Shown in pieces: positions 6,624 to 14,394 of a DNA stretch of 33,609 nt. The position numbers and the translations under genes are program-made. This DNA comes from JBFWML01 sp050251635 (GTDB taxonomy: Bacteria > Campylobacterota > Campylobacteria > Campylobacterales > SZUA-545): positions 1-33,609 of the forward strand of contig JBFWML010000023.1 in the NCBI GenBank assembly GCA_050251635.1. The letters run 5' to 3'. The notes below the pieces were generated by a model, which saw only the letters and a list, made by a program, of their open reading frames with translations, searched no databases and was not told where the DNA came from. Within the stretch, counting starts at the first letter, position 1; each line of letters starts with the position of its first letter.

Positions 6624-8513
6624 ATGAATATGAACGGAAGCATGCTTTCTCTATATGGCGAACAGGCAAAAAATGAGGAACTTTTTAAAAAGAAAGTAGA
6701 AGAAGTCCTGCGAGCTTATCGCCATAGCTGGGACGTTATTGCAGAGCTTGCTCAGAACTCAATTGATGCAATACTGGTTGAAAAGAAAAACAGGGGGGAG
6801 GGTTATCATCCATTTATGGAGCTGACAATAAACCCGAGTACTATCATATTTAAGGACAACGGATGCGGTATCGATCATAACAAGATTGGACATGTTCTCA
6901 TTCCTGATATATCCTTAAAGAAGCTTGGTGAAAACTATGGATATAAGGGTTATGGACTAACATTTATAGCATTCATATCGAGCAAAATAAAAATTATTAC
7001 AGTTCACAACAAAAAGAAGAGCACAATTGAATATAGGGATTTATTTCAGTGGATATGCGGAGAGGTTGATGCGAAAGTATTAATGCCTCTTGATGGGGGT
7101 CCAAAAATAGAAGACACCAATGAGCAAAATGGTACATTTATTGAAGTTAAATTAGCCATTGGTGAATACGAGTCGAAATTTGATGGCTTAGCCTCTTTTG
7201 ATGATATTTTTAAATGGATGTTAGATATTGACAAACTCAAGTATATATTAAGAACAAAAACATTTGTTGGGAATGTAAATACTTTATTTGACAACAAAGC
7301 AAAAATTCATCCAGATATAAAAATTTATGTAAACTATGTACACAATCAGGAAAGACATGAGATTGAAAATAAATACTTAACACCATTAGAGTCTCAGTTC
7401 CTGGGGGCGGGACAGGTATTTGAAATCAATAAATATAAGAAAATCTACTATGATGGTCAGTCGAGTGATAGTCAAAAAAGATTTCGTGGTTTATATACAA
7501 CCTTTTTAGGTCAAGAGGTTGGAGTAATGAAGAAGTTTGAATTTGATGTTTTTGTTCTTGTGTGTGGAAAAAGAGCAATGACTAAATTAGCCGAAGAGCA
7601 TGGATTTATTGATCATGAAAACCAGATGTCAATGAAAGAAGGTACTGGTATTTTTCTGGCAATAAATGGTATGCCTACAGGAATTAAATTGGATAAATGG
7701 GAGCAAAAAGGATCTTTTTGGCTTAGGTATTTCGTAATTGTAAATGTAAATAACATGGAGATTGGAGGCCAACTAGACCCAGGAAGAAAGGGCATTACTA
7801 ATTATTACGCTGATTTAATAGCAAAAAAAGTCGAAGCTTTGATTTCTGGTCATAAGTTTGAGAAGAATGACACTTTAAAAACATATGCAAAATTTCTTGC
7901 CGAAACAAGCGTTTCAGATTCAGATGATCTTGACGATGAGGACGATTATGTATATGAGTCAAGGCAAATTGTAGAAAGATGGAGAAGGGGGGAGGTGCTA
8001 AACCCTCTGCTCACAAGCATAAAGTACACGCCTCTTGATGAAAATGGAGTGATTGCGATCTTCTACGAGCTTATTGCCCAGAAAAAGCTGATCGGATATA
8101 GGACGCTTTACATTAGTCAGTCTGCGGCATATGACGTTGCTTTTGACTATGTAATCAAACGGGGAGAGTCTCAATATGACGCTCACAGCAACCCGTTTGG
8201 CATTGGCTTAAAATACAAAGAACAAGATATCACCCTTACCTATGACAACAAGGAAAGATATCTTATAGGGGAGTTCAAGTTAAAGGTTCAGGATATTATC
8301 AAAGATTTTGAGAGTGGCGTGAAAAATCCAGATCATATAAAGTTAATTATTGCATGGGATTTTGACCAGAGAATCATTGAGGACAGGGCTGCCAAGATCG
8401 ACCCAGTGAGCCCTAATATGAGAAAATACTTTGGGGTGACTCATATTCTCACCTATCAACACAAAGAAGTTCATTGCATTGTTTTGAATGAATTGTTTAA
8501 ACGGTTTTCTTAA
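6624..8513 (+). CDS. GHKL (MORC/MutL-like) ATPase with probable C-terminal PD-(D/E)XK nuclease domain
   Basis: 629 residues. The N-terminal ~200 residues are a Bergerat-fold ATPase: N-box IAELAQNSIDA (Glu41, Asn45), G1-box DNGCGI (78-83) and G2-like loop GYKGYG (106-111). The middle part (~200-450) contains a further ordered region and an acidic linker (DSDDLDDEDDY). The last ~170 residues have the layout of a PD-(D/E)XK nuclease: YDVAFDY (Asp504/Asp508), then GEFKLK (Glu550-x-Lys552), followed by strand IKLIIAWDF. GHKL ATPases of the MORC group are known in prokaryotic restriction contexts. The gene lies convergent to dndCDE, 5 bases from dndE, so a DNA-sensing restriction effector is my inference. 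It is AT-rich compared with the flanks. The ATPase call is firm; the nuclease call is from motif spacing only. Confidence 0.8.
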   Translation: MNMNGSMLSLYGEQAKNEELFKKKVEEVLRAYRHSWDVIAELAQNSIDAILVEKKNRGEGYHPFMELTINPSTIIFKDNGCGIDHNKIGHVLIPDISLKKLGENYGYKGYGLTFIAFISSKIKIITVHNKKKSTIEYRDLFQWICGEVDAKVLMPLDGGPKIEDTNEQNGTFIEVKLAIGEYESKFDGLASFDDIFKWMLDIDKLKYILRTKTFVGNVNTLFDNKAKIHPDIKIYVNYVHNQERHEIENKYLTPLESQFLGAGQVFEINKYKKIYYDGQSSDSQKRFRGLYTTFLGQEVGVMKKFEFDVFVLVCGKRAMTKLAEEHGFIDHENQMSMKEGTGIFLAINGMPTGIKLDKWEQKGSFWLRYFVIVNVNNMEIGGQLDPGRKGITNYYADLIAKKVEALISGHKFEKNDTLKTYAKFLAETSVSDSDDLDDEDDYVYESRQIVERWRRGEVLNPLLTSIKYTPLDENGVIAIFYELIAQKKLIGYRTLYISQSAAYDVAFDYVIKRGESQYDAHSNPFGIGLKYKEQDITLTYDNKERYLIGEFKLKVQDIIKDFESGVKNPDHIKLIIAWDFDQRIIEDRAAKIDPVSPNMRKYFGVTHILTYQHKEVHCIVLNELFKRFS

Positions 8514-8518
8514 TGTCT

Positions 8519-8905
8519 CTAAAATTCTTGAACTAGCCACTCAAAAATATTGCTGTTTTGTTTGAGTGAGGTTTTAAGCGTGTAAAAGCCTCTAAAAATA
8601 TGTTGTTGGAGGCGGTCCTCCAGTTCTTTTTTTGAGGTTACAACAATACTGTCATAGGCTTCGATCGCATCCCAGTAGAATTTTGTGACATCCTCGACTC
8701 CTTTACCTTCTCCGGTGATCTGCTCTAGTCGGTATTCGCGGCCTTCGCCACTGGTTGTTTCTGGTGGCGTGGGCTGGCTGGAATCGATCGAGAGAGAGAT
8801 GTTTATCAAAAAACGTAGCAGTACCCATTTGGGCTCGCCCTCAAGATTGAGGGATTTTGTGAGGGGTGGCAGATAAGTTTCAATCTCTTGGCTGGTTCGG
8901 ATCAT
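8519..8905 (-). CDS. dndE: DNA sulfur modification protein DndE
   Basis: 128 residues, the usual size of DndE. MIRTSQEIETYLPPLTKSL, then WVLLRFLINISLS and EYRLEQITG, match the small DndE fold. DndE is a tetrameric protein reported to bind nicked DNA and is needed with DndC and DndD for phosphorothioate insertion. The ATG at 8905 overlaps the dndD stop by the ATGA pattern, giving translational coupling. It is the last gene of the dndC-dndD-dndE transcript and ends 5 bases from the convergent GHKL gene with no visible terminator between. The call depends strongly on context with dndC and dndD. Confidence 0.8.
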   Translation of the reverse strand: MIRTSQEIETYLPPLTKSLNLEGEPKWVLLRFLINISLSIDSSQPTPPETTSGEGREYRLEQITGEGKGVEDVTKFYWDAIEAYDSIVVTSKKELEDRLQQHIFRGFYTLKTSLKQNSNIFEWLVQEF

Positions 8906-10650
8906 ATATTTCTCTCTATGGCAGAGCCTATGGCGTTGCGGGTGATGTGATAAGCGCTATGAATAACTTTCTGCTGCATGACAAACTCATATTCGCTATC
9001 GGTTAACAATAAAATCAAACTTTCAAAGCGCAGATAGCACTCGTTGAGCAAGAGCTTTTTATTCTCATTGGAAAGCCGCCCAAAGGGGGTGTCAACCATC
9101 ACAAACGAGACAAATGCCTTAAAGTCGAGGATAGTCTTGATGATTAGAAAGTTAAGCACCTGTTTTTGCCCGGCGGATAGTAGGTTGGTGTCTAGGGGCC
9201 TTTCTCCGTCGGTAATCACGATTGCAAGCCGATCGCTAACGAAAATCTCTTTGATGTGCTTGTACTGGCTTAGAAAAGGTTCTGTGTTTTCACGGAGTCT
9301 AGCGTTAAAGGCTTCAAGTTTTTCTTCAAGCAGTTCTTTATAAACGCGTTCGCAGACGATCGCTATCTGGGAGAGCTCTTCGTAGCCCCTGAGGGATGCG
9401 TAGTGCTTTTGGTTGTCCTTAAACCGCTGAGCCACCTCTCTTGCTATTTCTTTGGCTTTTTGGGTGTGGTGTTCGATCGATTCTTCCAGTTCAGCAATTT
9501 CGTTTCTAAGGCTCATTAACGCGGCATGTTGCGAATCGCGCGACTGTGCCAGCTTGTTGACAACCTCATTTTTGGTGGCGGATGATTCAAGGGCGACAAT
9601 CTCTGCGCTAAGCCGATCGATGTCGAACTGCAAATCTTTCATTTCCGTCAACACCCCCCTAAAGGCGTCCGGTTCCATTGTTGGCTCAATCGGGGAGGAG
9701 TCGGTTAGCATCAAGCCCTTAAATAAAGCCAGAGCTTCATTCGCAGGCAACGACGATCCGGTTTGTTCGAGGAATTGGCGAAATTTGCCCAAAAACATTT
9801 TCTCATCCTGCAGTACCAACGGACTGCGATTTTGCGCTTTTAGTTTTTGGAACAGGGTGGGGTTTAGCAGAAGCGGCATTTGCCACAAGACCACCTCTTT
9901 AAACTGCCTGCTGAGCTGGTCGAGCAGGGCTTTCTTTTCACTCCTCTCTTCATGCAGCTTCTTTGTTCTTTTGTTTTGGTTGCGTATCTGGGTGTCTAGC
10001 TTCTGTATTTCAGTTTCAAGCGTTTTTTGGGCCCGGGTTTTTTCGTCAAGGAGCTCATTTTGCTTGTCAATCGTTTGTGTTAGCGAGATTCGCTTACTCT
10101 CCATTTCGGCGAACTCGGCCGCTTCTCCGCTCTTGTTTTCTTCCAGAAGCTTTTTCGAGACTGCGAGGGTATCCCTTTGCGTGTTGCCCAGCAAGTCCAA
10201 ATCAAATACATAGTCAAAAAGCGATCGCAGTTTGGTCTTAGAGAGCAAAAATAGATTATTGCCTACCTCGCCGTCGTAGAAAAGAAAGTCGATCAGGAAT
10301 GGAGGGATTCTGTTTTGAATAAAATGCTCAGCTTCGGCGTTTTCGACCGTGTGGTCATCGTTGAAAATGACTGCTAGGGCCTCTTCGATTTTGGGCTCAA
10401 ATACCCACTCTCTGCTGACGACAAACTCTTCAAAGTCCAAAGAAACAGAACACTTCTTTTCTGTTGCATTATTGTTGAGGATGGAGCCGATATCGATATC
10501 GTTCTGGCCAAGACAGAGTTTGATGGAGTTCAGAATAGACGTTTTTCCAAACCCGTTTTTTCCGATTATGCAGGTCACGCCATCAAACTCAAGACGATGC
10601 TCTCCGCAATAGGAGAAGAGGTTGTTAACTGTTAGACTAGTGAGCTTCAC
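8902..10650 (-). CDS. dndD: DNA sulfur modification protein DndD (SMC/RecF-like ATPase)
   Basis: About 582 residues from the GTG at 10650, a little shorter than usual. Walker A GKNGFGKTS lies at 30-38. A long coiled-coil region (roughly 160-260 and 360-460) is interrupted by a globular or hinge section. The C-terminus holds LSAGQKQVLNFLIIK (ABC signature) and Walker B VMVDTPFGRLS. DndD is the ATPase of the phosphorothioation complex, thought to supply nicking or DNA-handling activity. I prefer GTG 10650, preceded by AAGGG, over the upstream TTG at 10677. Either start overlaps the dndC end (14 or 41 bases), consistent with coupling. It is downstream of dndC and overlaps dndE. Confidence 0.93.
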   Translation of the reverse strand: MKLTSLTVNNLFSYCGEHRLEFDGVTCIIGKNGFGKTSILNSIKLCLGQNDIDIGSILNNNATEKKCSVSLDFEEFVVSREWVFEPKIEEALAVIFNDDHTVENAEAEHFIQNRIPPFLIDFLFYDGEVGNNLFLLSKTKLRSLFDYVFDLDLLGNTQRDTLAVSKKLLEENKSGEAAEFAEMESKRISLTQTIDKQNELLDEKTRAQKTLETEIQKLDTQIRNQNKRTKKLHEERSEKKALLDQLSRQFKEVVLWQMPLLLNPTLFQKLKAQNRSPLVLQDEKMFLGKFRQFLEQTGSSLPANEALALFKGLMLTDSSPIEPTMEPDAFRGVLTEMKDLQFDIDRLSAEIVALESSATKNEVVNKLAQSRDSQHAALMSLRNEIAELEESIEHHTQKAKEIAREVAQRFKDNQKHYASLRGYEELSQIAIVCERVYKELLEEKLEAFNARLRENTEPFLSQYKHIKEIFVSDRLAIVITDGERPLDTNLLSAGQKQVLNFLIIKTILDFKAFVSFVMVDTPFGRLSNENKKLLLNECYLRFESLILLLTDSEYEFVMQQKVIHSAYHITRNAIGSAIERNI

Positions 10651-11977
10651 GGAACAAGCCCTTGTAATAATCCACAACTCTCTTTTCCAGATCGGTGGTG
10701 ATGCCGTAGCGGTTGGAGATGTTCTTGCGATACGCCTCTATTTCGTAGATTCGTTCAAACAAATCAATATTGATTTCGCTCGCGTACCGCTCTAGGTGGC
10801 TACGAAGTGGTGTGTTGACGGGCCGATCGGTCATCCGGCCAAAATCTTGCGCGATACGGTAGGCGTGGTTTGAGATGTCCCCGTCGGCGTTCCAGTTCTC
10901 TTGGATGAGCTCGATCTCCCCGTCTGAAATCAGCTCGAAACGAGCTTCAGGGTTGTAATCGGGCGATGATAGCTTCTGGGTGTGATAGTTGTTGGCCAGC
11001 TCAATTTCAATGCGCAAAAGATCTTCAAAGAGTTCCCGGCGGATGGGCATCAAGAAAGGCCCCGTTCCAATCGTGCCATCCCGCCGTCTGCTGTCTCGAC
11101 GGGTTAGGTCGTTGCGGTACACGAAAAGCTTTTCTCGATACGTCCAGAGAGGTCGCATCCACTCTTCGCCGTTCTTGAGCATTCCTTCCATGGAGCGGTC
11201 TTTTTCTACCACCGTGCAAACCCAGCAGCCAAAGCGCGTCTTGCCGCAGCTCGGCGCTTCCGGGTTAAGGGCGATATTGCAGTCCCCCTCTCCGCTCCCC
11301 TTGTCGTACAGGCTCATCATGTAGGAGTGGTCGCCCCACGGCAGAGGGTTCTCGCTTAGATAGGTCCAGACGTCTTCATTCGTCCAGTGCTTGATGGGGG
11401 AGAGAACAAAAGCGTTCGGAATGTTGTCATGGGGGGAGAGCCCGCGGTAGTTGAGTTCGCGACCGGCAATGGAGGCTTGTCTGGCCTGAGACTCTGCGCT
11501 GCGCACACCCAACAGCATGAGGATGGACTGGTGTTTGTGAACAAGCCCTTTAAGAAAATGGGTCGCGGGGTTGATCTTTAGCCGTTCGGTACACCACCGG
11601 AAGGAGCTGGTAGGTGCGGGGTAACCCTTGCCTAGAAGCAAAGACCAGAAGGATTCTTCCTTCTTGGGGCTCAGTTTGTGGCACGAGATATTTAAGCGGG
11701 ATGTTTCCGCGTACCGTGCGATCTCGTCAATCTTGGTGTCGAGATAGCGTTCGATAATGGGCATCTCAACACCTGTGTCCGAAGAAACAATGTAGGTGTG
11801 TTTGTGATCTTTTTTTTCGTCATGTAGCTGCTGGAGCATTGTCAGGACAAGCTGCAAAACAGTGGTGGAGTCCTTGCCGCCCGAATAGGTCACCACCCAT
11901 GGGCGTTCGTCTGCAAAGTACTGCGTTTTGAGTGAATCGATCGTATTGTTAACAAGTTGCTTCAAGCCGTTTTCCAT
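10637..11977 (-). CDS. dndC: DNA phosphorothioation sulfurtransferase DndC
   Basis: 446 residues of the PAPS-reductase/ATP-sulfurylase superfamily. The PP-loop is SGGKDST (32-38). Cysteines Cys129 (RWCTE), Cys233, Cys244, Cys251 and Cys254 (C-x6-C-x2-C) fit the Fe-S-binding pattern of DndC. The protein activates and transfers sulfur to replace a non-bridging backbone oxygen in DNA. It is the first gene of dndC-dndD-dndE. No Shine-Dalgarno precedes the ATG at 11977, but a consensus TATAAT lies six bases upstream, suggesting a leaderless message. No dndA is nearby, so a housekeeping cysteine desulfurase would have to supply sulfur. No dndB is seen either. Confidence 0.95.
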   Translation of the reverse strand: MENGLKQLVNNTIDSLKTQYFADERPWVVTYSGGKDSTTVLQLVLTMLQQLHDEKKDHKHTYIVSSDTGVEMPIIERYLDTKIDEIARYAETSRLNISCHKLSPKKEESFWSLLLGKGYPAPTSSFRWCTERLKINPATHFLKGLVHKHQSILMLLGVRSAESQARQASIAGRELNYRGLSPHDNIPNAFVLSPIKHWTNEDVWTYLSENPLPWGDHSYMMSLYDKGSGEGDCNIALNPEAPSCGKTRFGCWVCTVVEKDRSMEGMLKNGEEWMRPLWTYREKLFVYRNDLTRRDSRRRDGTIGTGPFLMPIRRELFEDLLRIEIELANNYHTQKLSSPDYNPEARFELISDGEIELIQENWNADGDISNHAYRIAQDFGRMTDRPVNTPLRSHLERYASEINIDLFERIYEIEAYRKNISNRYGITTDLEKRVVDYYKGLFREAH

Positions 11978-11983
11978 GCGCGG

Positions 11984-11989
11984 ATTATA
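11984..11989 (-). promoter_or_regulatory. Consensus -10 box placing +1 on the dndC start codon
   Basis: TATAAT on the minus strand, exactly six bases (CCGCGC) before the dndC ATG. Standard -10 to +1 spacing puts the transcription start on the A of the ATG at 11977, so the dndCDE mRNA would be leaderless. No Shine-Dalgarno is present. Confidence 0.6.
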
Positions 11990-12056
11990 GGTTGATAAGA
12001 TTAAAACGGTGCGGACATGCGCCTATGTGGTGGGGTCAGCTTAGAGATTGGGGCGG

Positions 12057-12149
12057 CTACCGTTTGCCGCTTCGGGTAATCTTGAAGATATGCCGGTAAA
12101 CCCACGCCAGAAACAACGCGCCAATCAGGCTTAACTCACCGTAAATCAT
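12057..12149 (-). CDS. 30-residue putative membrane micropeptide
   Basis: An ATG at 12149 shares its A with the TGA stop of the upstream gene (12149-12664), a one-base overlap that suggests re-initiation. The product has 30 residues with one hydrophobic segment (LSLIGALFLAWVY) and a basic tail ending SGKR, so it could be a single-pass membrane peptide with the tail in the cytoplasm. No family is recognised. Coupled position and sensible composition are the only support. Confidence 0.4.
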   Translation of the reverse strand: MIYGELSLIGALFLAWVYRHIFKITRSGKR

Positions 12150-12664
12150 CACGCCACCGCCTCCAACACATCCCCCTGCATCGCGCCGATAAAGCCGTCC
12201 AGAAAGCGCACCTTCAGCTTGGCCATCATTTGAATGCGGCTAACCAGCATCTGTTCTTCGGCGGGCATCATGGGCGGTTGGCCGCGGGCGGCGAGCATGA
12301 TGTTTTGGGCTTTGACCGCCTCCTGGGCGCTTTGGCGGGTCATGACCGCCGCGTTGTGTTCGCGCATGATCCATGCGCGTTCGACATAGTCGTTTTGGGT
12401 GGCGCTTTGGCGGGCGGCCTGCTCGAAAAAGCGTATCTTCATATCCGCCACCACCATCGGTTCGCTGCGTTTGGCCACGCTTTCAAAGGCTTCGTAAACC
12501 GCGTCGGGCACCCCTTGGGCAGCGTAGGGGTTCTGAACCGTCGCAGGGGCAAAAACCTGAACGGCGGGGGTTGAGTTGGCGGAGGTTTGGCGGGGTGCGG
12601 CTGCGCTTTGGCGGGGCGCGTCGTGAAACTGCGGCGTAGCCGAAGCGGCGGATGAAACAACCAT
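12149..12664 (-). CDS. Hypothetical protein (171 aa)
   Basis: 171 residues from the ATG at 12664; a TTG two codons earlier is possible but worse placed. The first ~55 residues are low-complexity, Ala/Pro/Ser/Gln-rich, and likely disordered. Residues ~60-165 look helical (VYEAFESVAKRSEP, KIRFFEQAARQSATQNDYV, MMAKLKVRFLDGFIGAMQG). There is no signal peptide. I do not recognise the family. It lies 40 bases after the glycosyltransferase gene on the same strand and is probably co-transcribed with it. The strong Shine-Dalgarno AGGAGGT is inside a perfect-looking hairpin (see separate entry), so translation may be controlled. Confidence 0.7.
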   Translation of the reverse strand: MVVSSAASATPQFHDAPRQSAAAPRQTSANSTPAVQVFAPATVQNPYAAQGVPDAVYEAFESVAKRSEPMVVADMKIRFFEQAARQSATQNDYVERAWIMREHNAAVMTRQSAQEAVKAQNIMLAARGQPPMMPAEEQMLVSRIQMMAKLKVRFLDGFIGAMQGDVLEAVA

Positions 12665-12668
12665 GCCC

Positions 12669-12689
12669 AAACCTCCTTTTGGGAGGCTT
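12669..12689 (-). promoter_or_regulatory. Hairpin that would bury the Shine-Dalgarno of the 12149-12664 gene
   Basis: On the minus-strand RNA, AAGCCTCC pairs with GGAGGTTT across the loop CAAAA: eight pairs, one of them G-U. The 3' arm is the AGGAGG ribosome binding site, 6 bases before the ATG at 12664. It may act as a translational switch, with release by an upstream ribosome or by temperature. Confidence 0.5.
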
Positions 12690-12704
12690 AAGCAAACGCA
12701 GTTC

Positions 12705-13364
12705 CTATTTGTACAAGCGGGCCAGTTTGTCGGGATGAACGCCCAAAAAGTAGGCGCAAATCAGCAGCCAGTTGCGCAGAGTGCCGTAAACAATCCCTTC
12801 CTTTTCCCACCGCCGGGCGCTGGTGAGAACGGGGGTTTTAAAAATGCGCGGTTTAAAGCCCAGCCGCTTGATTTTTTGCGCCAGCATCACATCCTCCATG
12901 ATCGGCACCGCGTCAAACCCGCCCACGCGCTCAAACAGTTCGCGGCGCACAAACACCGCCTGATCGCCGTAGGGAATCTGCGTCAACCGCGTCCGCCACG
13001 AAGCCGCCCGCTCGATCACGCGAAAAACCAAGCGCGGCGAATCGATGCGCAGATCAAACGCCCCAAAGACCGCGCCGCTTTGGGCAATCTGCTCAAACGC
13101 GCCTTCGGGCAAGCGCGTATCGGCGTGCAGAAAAAGCAGCGTTTCGCCCGCAGCCAGCGCAGCGCCCGCGTTCATTTGACCCGCGCGTCCCTTGGGGGCG
13201 GCGCAGAGTTTCAGGCGCGGATTTTCTTCCAGAAGGCTTATTGTAGAATCCCCGTTTCCATCGGCCACAATCACCTCGATGTCGCCGCCGCTTCCTAGCA
13301 GTTGGTCAACTGCCCCCTTTATGGTTTGCTGCTCGTTATACACCGGCACAATCACCGAAATCAT
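12705..13364 (-). CDS. Glycosyltransferase family 2, rSAM/selenodomain-associated transferase 2 type (TIGR04283-like)
   Basis: 219 residues with a GT-A fold: MISVIVPVYNEQQTI at the start, nucleotide-sugar region VIVADGNGDST, metal-binding LLFLHADTRLP, then PYGDQAVFVRRELFERVGGF and PIMEDVMLAQKIKRLG. The last ~40 residues contain one hydrophobic segment. It matches the short family 2 transferases found beside radical SAM genes and, in other genomes, beside arsenosugar-type genes. Substrate is unknown. It is divergent from the radical SAM gene across 31 bases, and the two share a control region. The start at 13364 has a weak upstream AAGGG. It is followed by the 12149-12664 gene on the same strand. 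Confidence 0.85.
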   Translation of the reverse strand: MISVIVPVYNEQQTIKGAVDQLLGSGGDIEVIVADGNGDSTISLLEENPRLKLCAAPKGRAGQMNAGAALAAGETLLFLHADTRLPEGAFEQIAQSGAVFGAFDLRIDSPRLVFRVIERAASWRTRLTQIPYGDQAVFVRRELFERVGGFDAVPIMEDVMLAQKIKRLGFKPRIFKTPVLTSARRWEKEGIVYGTLRNWLLICAYFLGVHPDKLARLYK

Positions 13365-13395
13365 CCTAATCCCTTAAAACAAATTGGAGGTTCCA

Positions 13396-14394
13396 ATGCA
13401 CATTGGCGATATGCTCAAACAGTCCCGTGACGGCGCTCCTCTTAGCTTTGATCAAACCGTTGCTTTGCTGGCCTTGGCGCCGGATTGCGCCGAAAGTTAT
13501 CAAATCATGGCCGAAGCGCGCCGCATTACGCAAGAGCTCACCGGCAACAAGGCCGAAATCCACGGCCAGATCGCGCTGAACCTCGCGCCCTGCAGCGCCA
13601 ACTGCAAATTCTGCTCCTTCGCAACCGTGAATAAAATCTTCTCCAAATCCACCAAAATCTCCGCCGAAGAGGCGGTGCTGGGGGCCAAACTCTTTGAAGA
13701 GCAGGGGGCCAACGCCATCTACCTGATGGCCACCGAAGGCTACCGTTTCGGCGAAATTCTCGAAATGGGCCGCGAAGTGCGGCGTAACATCAAAGGCGAA
13801 ACTCTGCTGATCGCCAACGTGGGCGACCGCACGCCAGAGGAAGCCAGGCAGATGAAAGAGGCGGGCTACAACGGCGTTTACCACGCCCTGCGCATGCGCG
13901 AAGGGGATCAAACCGGCATCGATCCGCAGGCGCGGATTGCCAGCTTTAAAGCCTTCAAAGAGGCCGGGCTGGTTGTGGGCACCTGCGTCGAACCCATCGG
14001 CCCGGAACACACCGGCGAAGAGATCGCCGAGCGCATCCATTTTGCCGCGTCGCTGGAGCCGGCCTTTAGCGGGGCCATGCGCCGCATCTCCATTCCCGGC
14101 ACCGAACTGGCCCAAAAGTACGGCATGGTCAGCGAACTGCGCATGGCGCAGATTGTGGCCGTCACCCGCTTGGCCACGCCCCGCAGCGTGATCGGCAACT
14201 GCACCCACGAACCCGCCGTCAGCGGCGCGATGGGCGGGGCCAACCTCTTTTGGGCGGAGATCGGGGCCAACCCCCGCGACGTGAAGGAAAAAACCGAAGA
14301 GGGGCGGGGCTTCACCGTCAAAAAATGCCGCGAACTTTTCAGCGATAGCGAATGCGGCGTGCTGGAAGGGCCTTCGGCGTTTTACAGACGATGA
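13396..14394 (+). CDS. BioB-like radical SAM enzyme
   Basis: 332 residues from the ATG at 13396, selected because GGAGG (13386-13390) is well placed; a TTG at 13384 is in frame but unlikely. Cys66, Cys70 and Cys73 in APCSANCKFC form the CxxxCxxC [4Fe-4S]/SAM site. The TIM-barrel continues with ANVGDRTPEEARQMKEAGYN and TCVEPIGPEHT, and the C-terminal half (SVIGNCTHEPAVSG, LFWAEIGANPRDVKEKTEEG) resembles the biotin synthase superfamily. I cannot say that it makes biotin: no bio genes lie nearby, and the neighbours are transferases and methylthioribose kinase. The stop overlaps the next gene by ATGA, so the two are coupled. The reaction is unknown. Confidence 0.8.
   Translation: MHIGDMLKQSRDGAPLSFDQTVALLALAPDCAESYQIMAEARRITQELTGNKAEIHGQIALNLAPCSANCKFCSFATVNKIFSKSTKISAEEAVLGAKLFEEQGANAIYLMATEGYRFGEILEMGREVRRNIKGETLLIANVGDRTPEEARQMKEAGYNGVYHALRMREGDQTGIDPQARIASFKAFKEAGLVVGTCVEPIGPEHTGEEIAERIHFAASLEPAFSGAMRRISIPGTELAQKYGMVSELRMAQIVAVTRLATPRSVIGNCTHEPAVSGAMGGANLFWAEIGANPRDVKEKTEEGRGFTVKKCRELFSDSECGVLEGPSAFYRR

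Noticed and set aside
11990..12056. Attachment-site repeat flanking the island
   Set aside because: I compared the bases near 6040-6060 and 11990-12060 by eye and saw no convincing direct repeat.
13396..14394. Biotin synthase BioB
   Set aside because: Fold and CxxxCxxC fit, but no bio genes are nearby and the cluster points elsewhere. Left as BioB-like.
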